Positions 5,363 to 6,496 of a DNA stretch of 6,496 nt are shown one piece after another. The DNA comes from SZUA-287 sp036397975. Its GTDB lineage: Bacteria > Bacteroidota > Ignavibacteria > UBA10030 > UBA6906. The stretch's first letter is position 1, and every line of letters starts with the position of its first letter. The position numbers and the translations under genes are program-made. Where the stretch lies: positions 1 to 6,496 of the forward strand of contig DASWHW010000031.1 of NCBI GenBank assembly GCA_036397975.1, in the 5' to 3' direction. The notes beneath the pieces are model-generated. The model saw only the letters and a program-made list of their open reading frames with translations. It did no database searches and had not been told where the DNA came from.

Positions 5363-6496
5363 GCGCAGAAGCAACAGTTTCTTGGTATCGACAAAGTTGC
5401 TCGTCTGCAATCGATAAAAATACACCCCGCTCGCCAGCCCGCCTGCGGTCTGGCGGGCCAGACCATTCGCATCAAATGTCACTTCATGTTCGCCGGCAAT
5501 CCGTGTCTCATTCACCAACGTCCCTACCTCTCTGCCAAGGATGTCAAAGACCTTCAGCGTGACATGGTTGCTATTTGGAATTTGATATTTGATTCTTGTT
5601 GTTGGGTTAAAGGGATTGGGATAGTTTTGCTCCAAGACGGTTTGCTTGGGAATCCCTGCTCTCCGGCTATCTTCACTAACGGCAACCACTCCGCCCGTTG
5701 TCGTTGCAAGGATCAGCCCATTGTTCCCGACGGCAAAACCCGTATCGGAACTGATGAAGGCAACATCAGATAGCGTGCTCGTTGTGCCGCTGGATTGCTC
5801 GCTCCACATCCCTCCGCCATCGGTGGAACGAATGATAGTTCCCAGATCCCCGACGGCATAGATATCCGATGCACTTGCATACGCAACTCCTTCAAGATCT
5901 CGAGTGGTCCCACTGATGCGCGGTATCCACGTTTGCCCAAGGTTCGTTGTTTGCAAAATGAAGCCAGAGTCGCCGACGGCAGCCCGAATGTTAGGGTCGC
6001 TGGGATAGAAGTCGACTGCACGCAGGGACGGAATTCCAGTTTGGGCTTGCGTGCTCCAATTTGTTCCGCTGTTGGTCGTAAACGAGATTTTCCCATTCAA
6101 TCCACCTGATCCCACGGCATGACCTGAATCCGGACTACCAAATGCAAAATCAAACACGCGCACCATGGGAGGAGAGGTTGAAGCGTTTGTCCATGACGCA
6201 CCGCCGTCCGTTGTGCGGTACACGCGTCCCAACGAGGACGACCCAAGATACCCTCGCTGGCTGTTGATGAATTTCACCGCCGAGAATGATTCGAAACCGG
6301 AAAGGAATCTCGTTTCCCAGTTGGCGCTGCCATCAGTAGAATGGAAGAGGATTGAACTGAGAGACGTAGCCCCGTCACCCACCGCCCATACCTCCTGAGT
6401 CCCGGGCACAATACAGACGTCGCGAAGTGGATAGCCACTTGAGACCATCGACCACGATGCACCGCCGCTTGTCGAGCGTCGCATCGCATCGCCAGC
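5360..6496 (-). CDS. BNR/Ycf48-like propeller protein with T9SS sorting domain, N-terminus off the right edge
   Basis: The frame stays open to the window edge. The first in-frame ATG (6484) falls inside a repeat (AGDAMRRSTSGGASW), so the true start and signal peptide lie outside. Counting from that ATG, six [ST]TxxGxxW motifs occur (first residues at 4, 49, 91, 136, 179, 220), then a half repeat (FAVGNNGLILATTTGG) that probably completes the last blade, implying a propeller of about seven blades or more. A short linker (266-283) leads to the T9SS type A sorting domain (284-374): LEQNYPNPFNPTTRIKY...DILGREVGTLVN...SGVYFYRL...DTKKLLLLR. It is predicted to be surface-attached or released cargo. 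The function is unknown; propellers of this kind are often binding scaffolds. The stop codon lies within the terminus of a palindromic element, and the sorting domain carries the RQTAGGLA insertion. Confidence 0.92.
   Translation of the reverse strand, partial: AGDAMRRSTSGGASWSMVSSGYPLRDVCIVPGTQEVWAVGDGATSLSSILFHSTDGSANWETRFLSGFESFSAVKFINSQRGYLGSSSLGRVYRTTDGGASWTNASTSPPMVRVFDFAFGSPDSGHAVGSGGLNGKISFTTNSGTNWSTQAQTGIPSLRAVDFYPSDPNIRAAVGDSGFILQTTNLGQTWIPRISGTTRDLEGVAYASASDIYAVGDLGTIIRSTDGGGMWSEQSSGTTSTLSDVAFISSDTGFAVGNNGLILATTTGGVVAVSEDSRRAGIPKQTVLEQNYPNPFNPTTRIKYQIPNSNHVTLKVFDILGREVGTLVNETRIAGEHEVTFDANGLARQTAGGLASGVYFYRLQTSNFVDTKKLLLLR
5421..5635 (-). repeat. 215-bp sorting-domain cassette, copy B
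   Basis: This is the partner of the copy at 4330-4544, ungapped with 12 mismatches. Several differences are silent and several change residues (for example R/G in EVRTLVN versus EVGTLVN). Beyond the left end the tails differ (YRLQTSNFVDTKKLLLLR here, YKLRSSSFVQTRKMFLQR in the other). Beyond the right end the linkers are unrelated. Confidence 0.9.
5437..5464. repeat. GC-rich palindromic insertion in sorting domain, copy B
   Basis: It is identical in sequence and position to the copy at 4346-4373: GCCCGCC (5437-5443) with GGCGGGC (5452-5458), and GGTCTGGC (5447-5454) with GCCAGACC (5457-5464). It encodes the same extra RQTAGGLA in the propeller gene's sorting domain. Confidence 0.75.

Noticed and set aside
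4346..5464. CRISPR array
   Set aside because: The GC-rich palindromes occur only twice, about 1.1 kb apart and inside coding sequence. There is no repeat-spacer periodicity.
5263..5475. A 70-residue minus-strand frame across the palindromic element
   Set aside because: It is an off-frame reading of the sorting domain followed by the repeat element. The start (MMRMVWPARPQ) is a shadow also seen at the other cassette copy.

Overview
The window looks like part of a genome from the Bacteroidota/Chlorobiota (FCB) group, most likely an Ignavibacteria- or Kryptonia-like organism or metagenome bin. The reasons are three consecutive secreted proteins that end in type IX secretion system (T9SS) type A sorting domains of the LxQNYPNPFNPxTxIKYxxP...VxLKxxDILGxE...LASGVYFYxL...KKMxLxR style, combined with BNR/Ycf48-like propeller repeats, and a base composition near 50% GC. 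This lineage call is an inference from protein style.

Layout, left to right. Bases 1-227 hold little: possibly the first ten codons of a leftward gene at the edge, then the leader of a small plus-strand gene. Bases 228-526 (+) encode a small charged, probably coiled-coil protein resembling the sll1863-type stress-response family. Its Shine-Dalgarno-equipped start and its main reading frame are separated by a one-base frame break. A symmetrical hairpin at 559-582 lies between this gene and the convergent gene on the other strand.

The rest of the window is minus strand. At 603-4019 is a 1138-residue secreted protein with a signal peptide, about 14 BNR-type propeller blades, a jelly-roll/MAM-like domain, an Ig-like domain, an unrecognised beta-rich domain and a T9SS tail. 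At 4269-5081 is a 270-residue secreted protein of unknown function with a T9SS tail. At 5360-6496 is a propeller protein with a T9SS tail that runs off the right edge. All three are predicted T9SS cargo: exported by Sec, then moved across the outer membrane and attached or released through the C-terminal domain. Each appears to have its own leader and some kind of terminator, so a single operon is not needed to explain them.

The most unusual part is 4330-5640. Two neighbouring cargo genes share an ungapped 215-bp sorting-domain cassette (12 mismatches), yet their last ~20 codons and everything upstream differ. Both cassettes carry the same in-frame 8-codon insertion made of GC-rich palindromic DNA inside the conserved GLASGVYFY motif; the third sorting domain lacks it. 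Just beyond the stop of the right-hand gene lies a 92-bp inverted-repeat element, and abutting it is an orphan reading-frame remnant of a further sorting-domain tail ending in its own stop. Together these suggest C-terminal sorting cassettes that recombine, convert or are replaced, with small palindromic repeats at the junctions. This is an inference and is the best candidate here for something undescribed.
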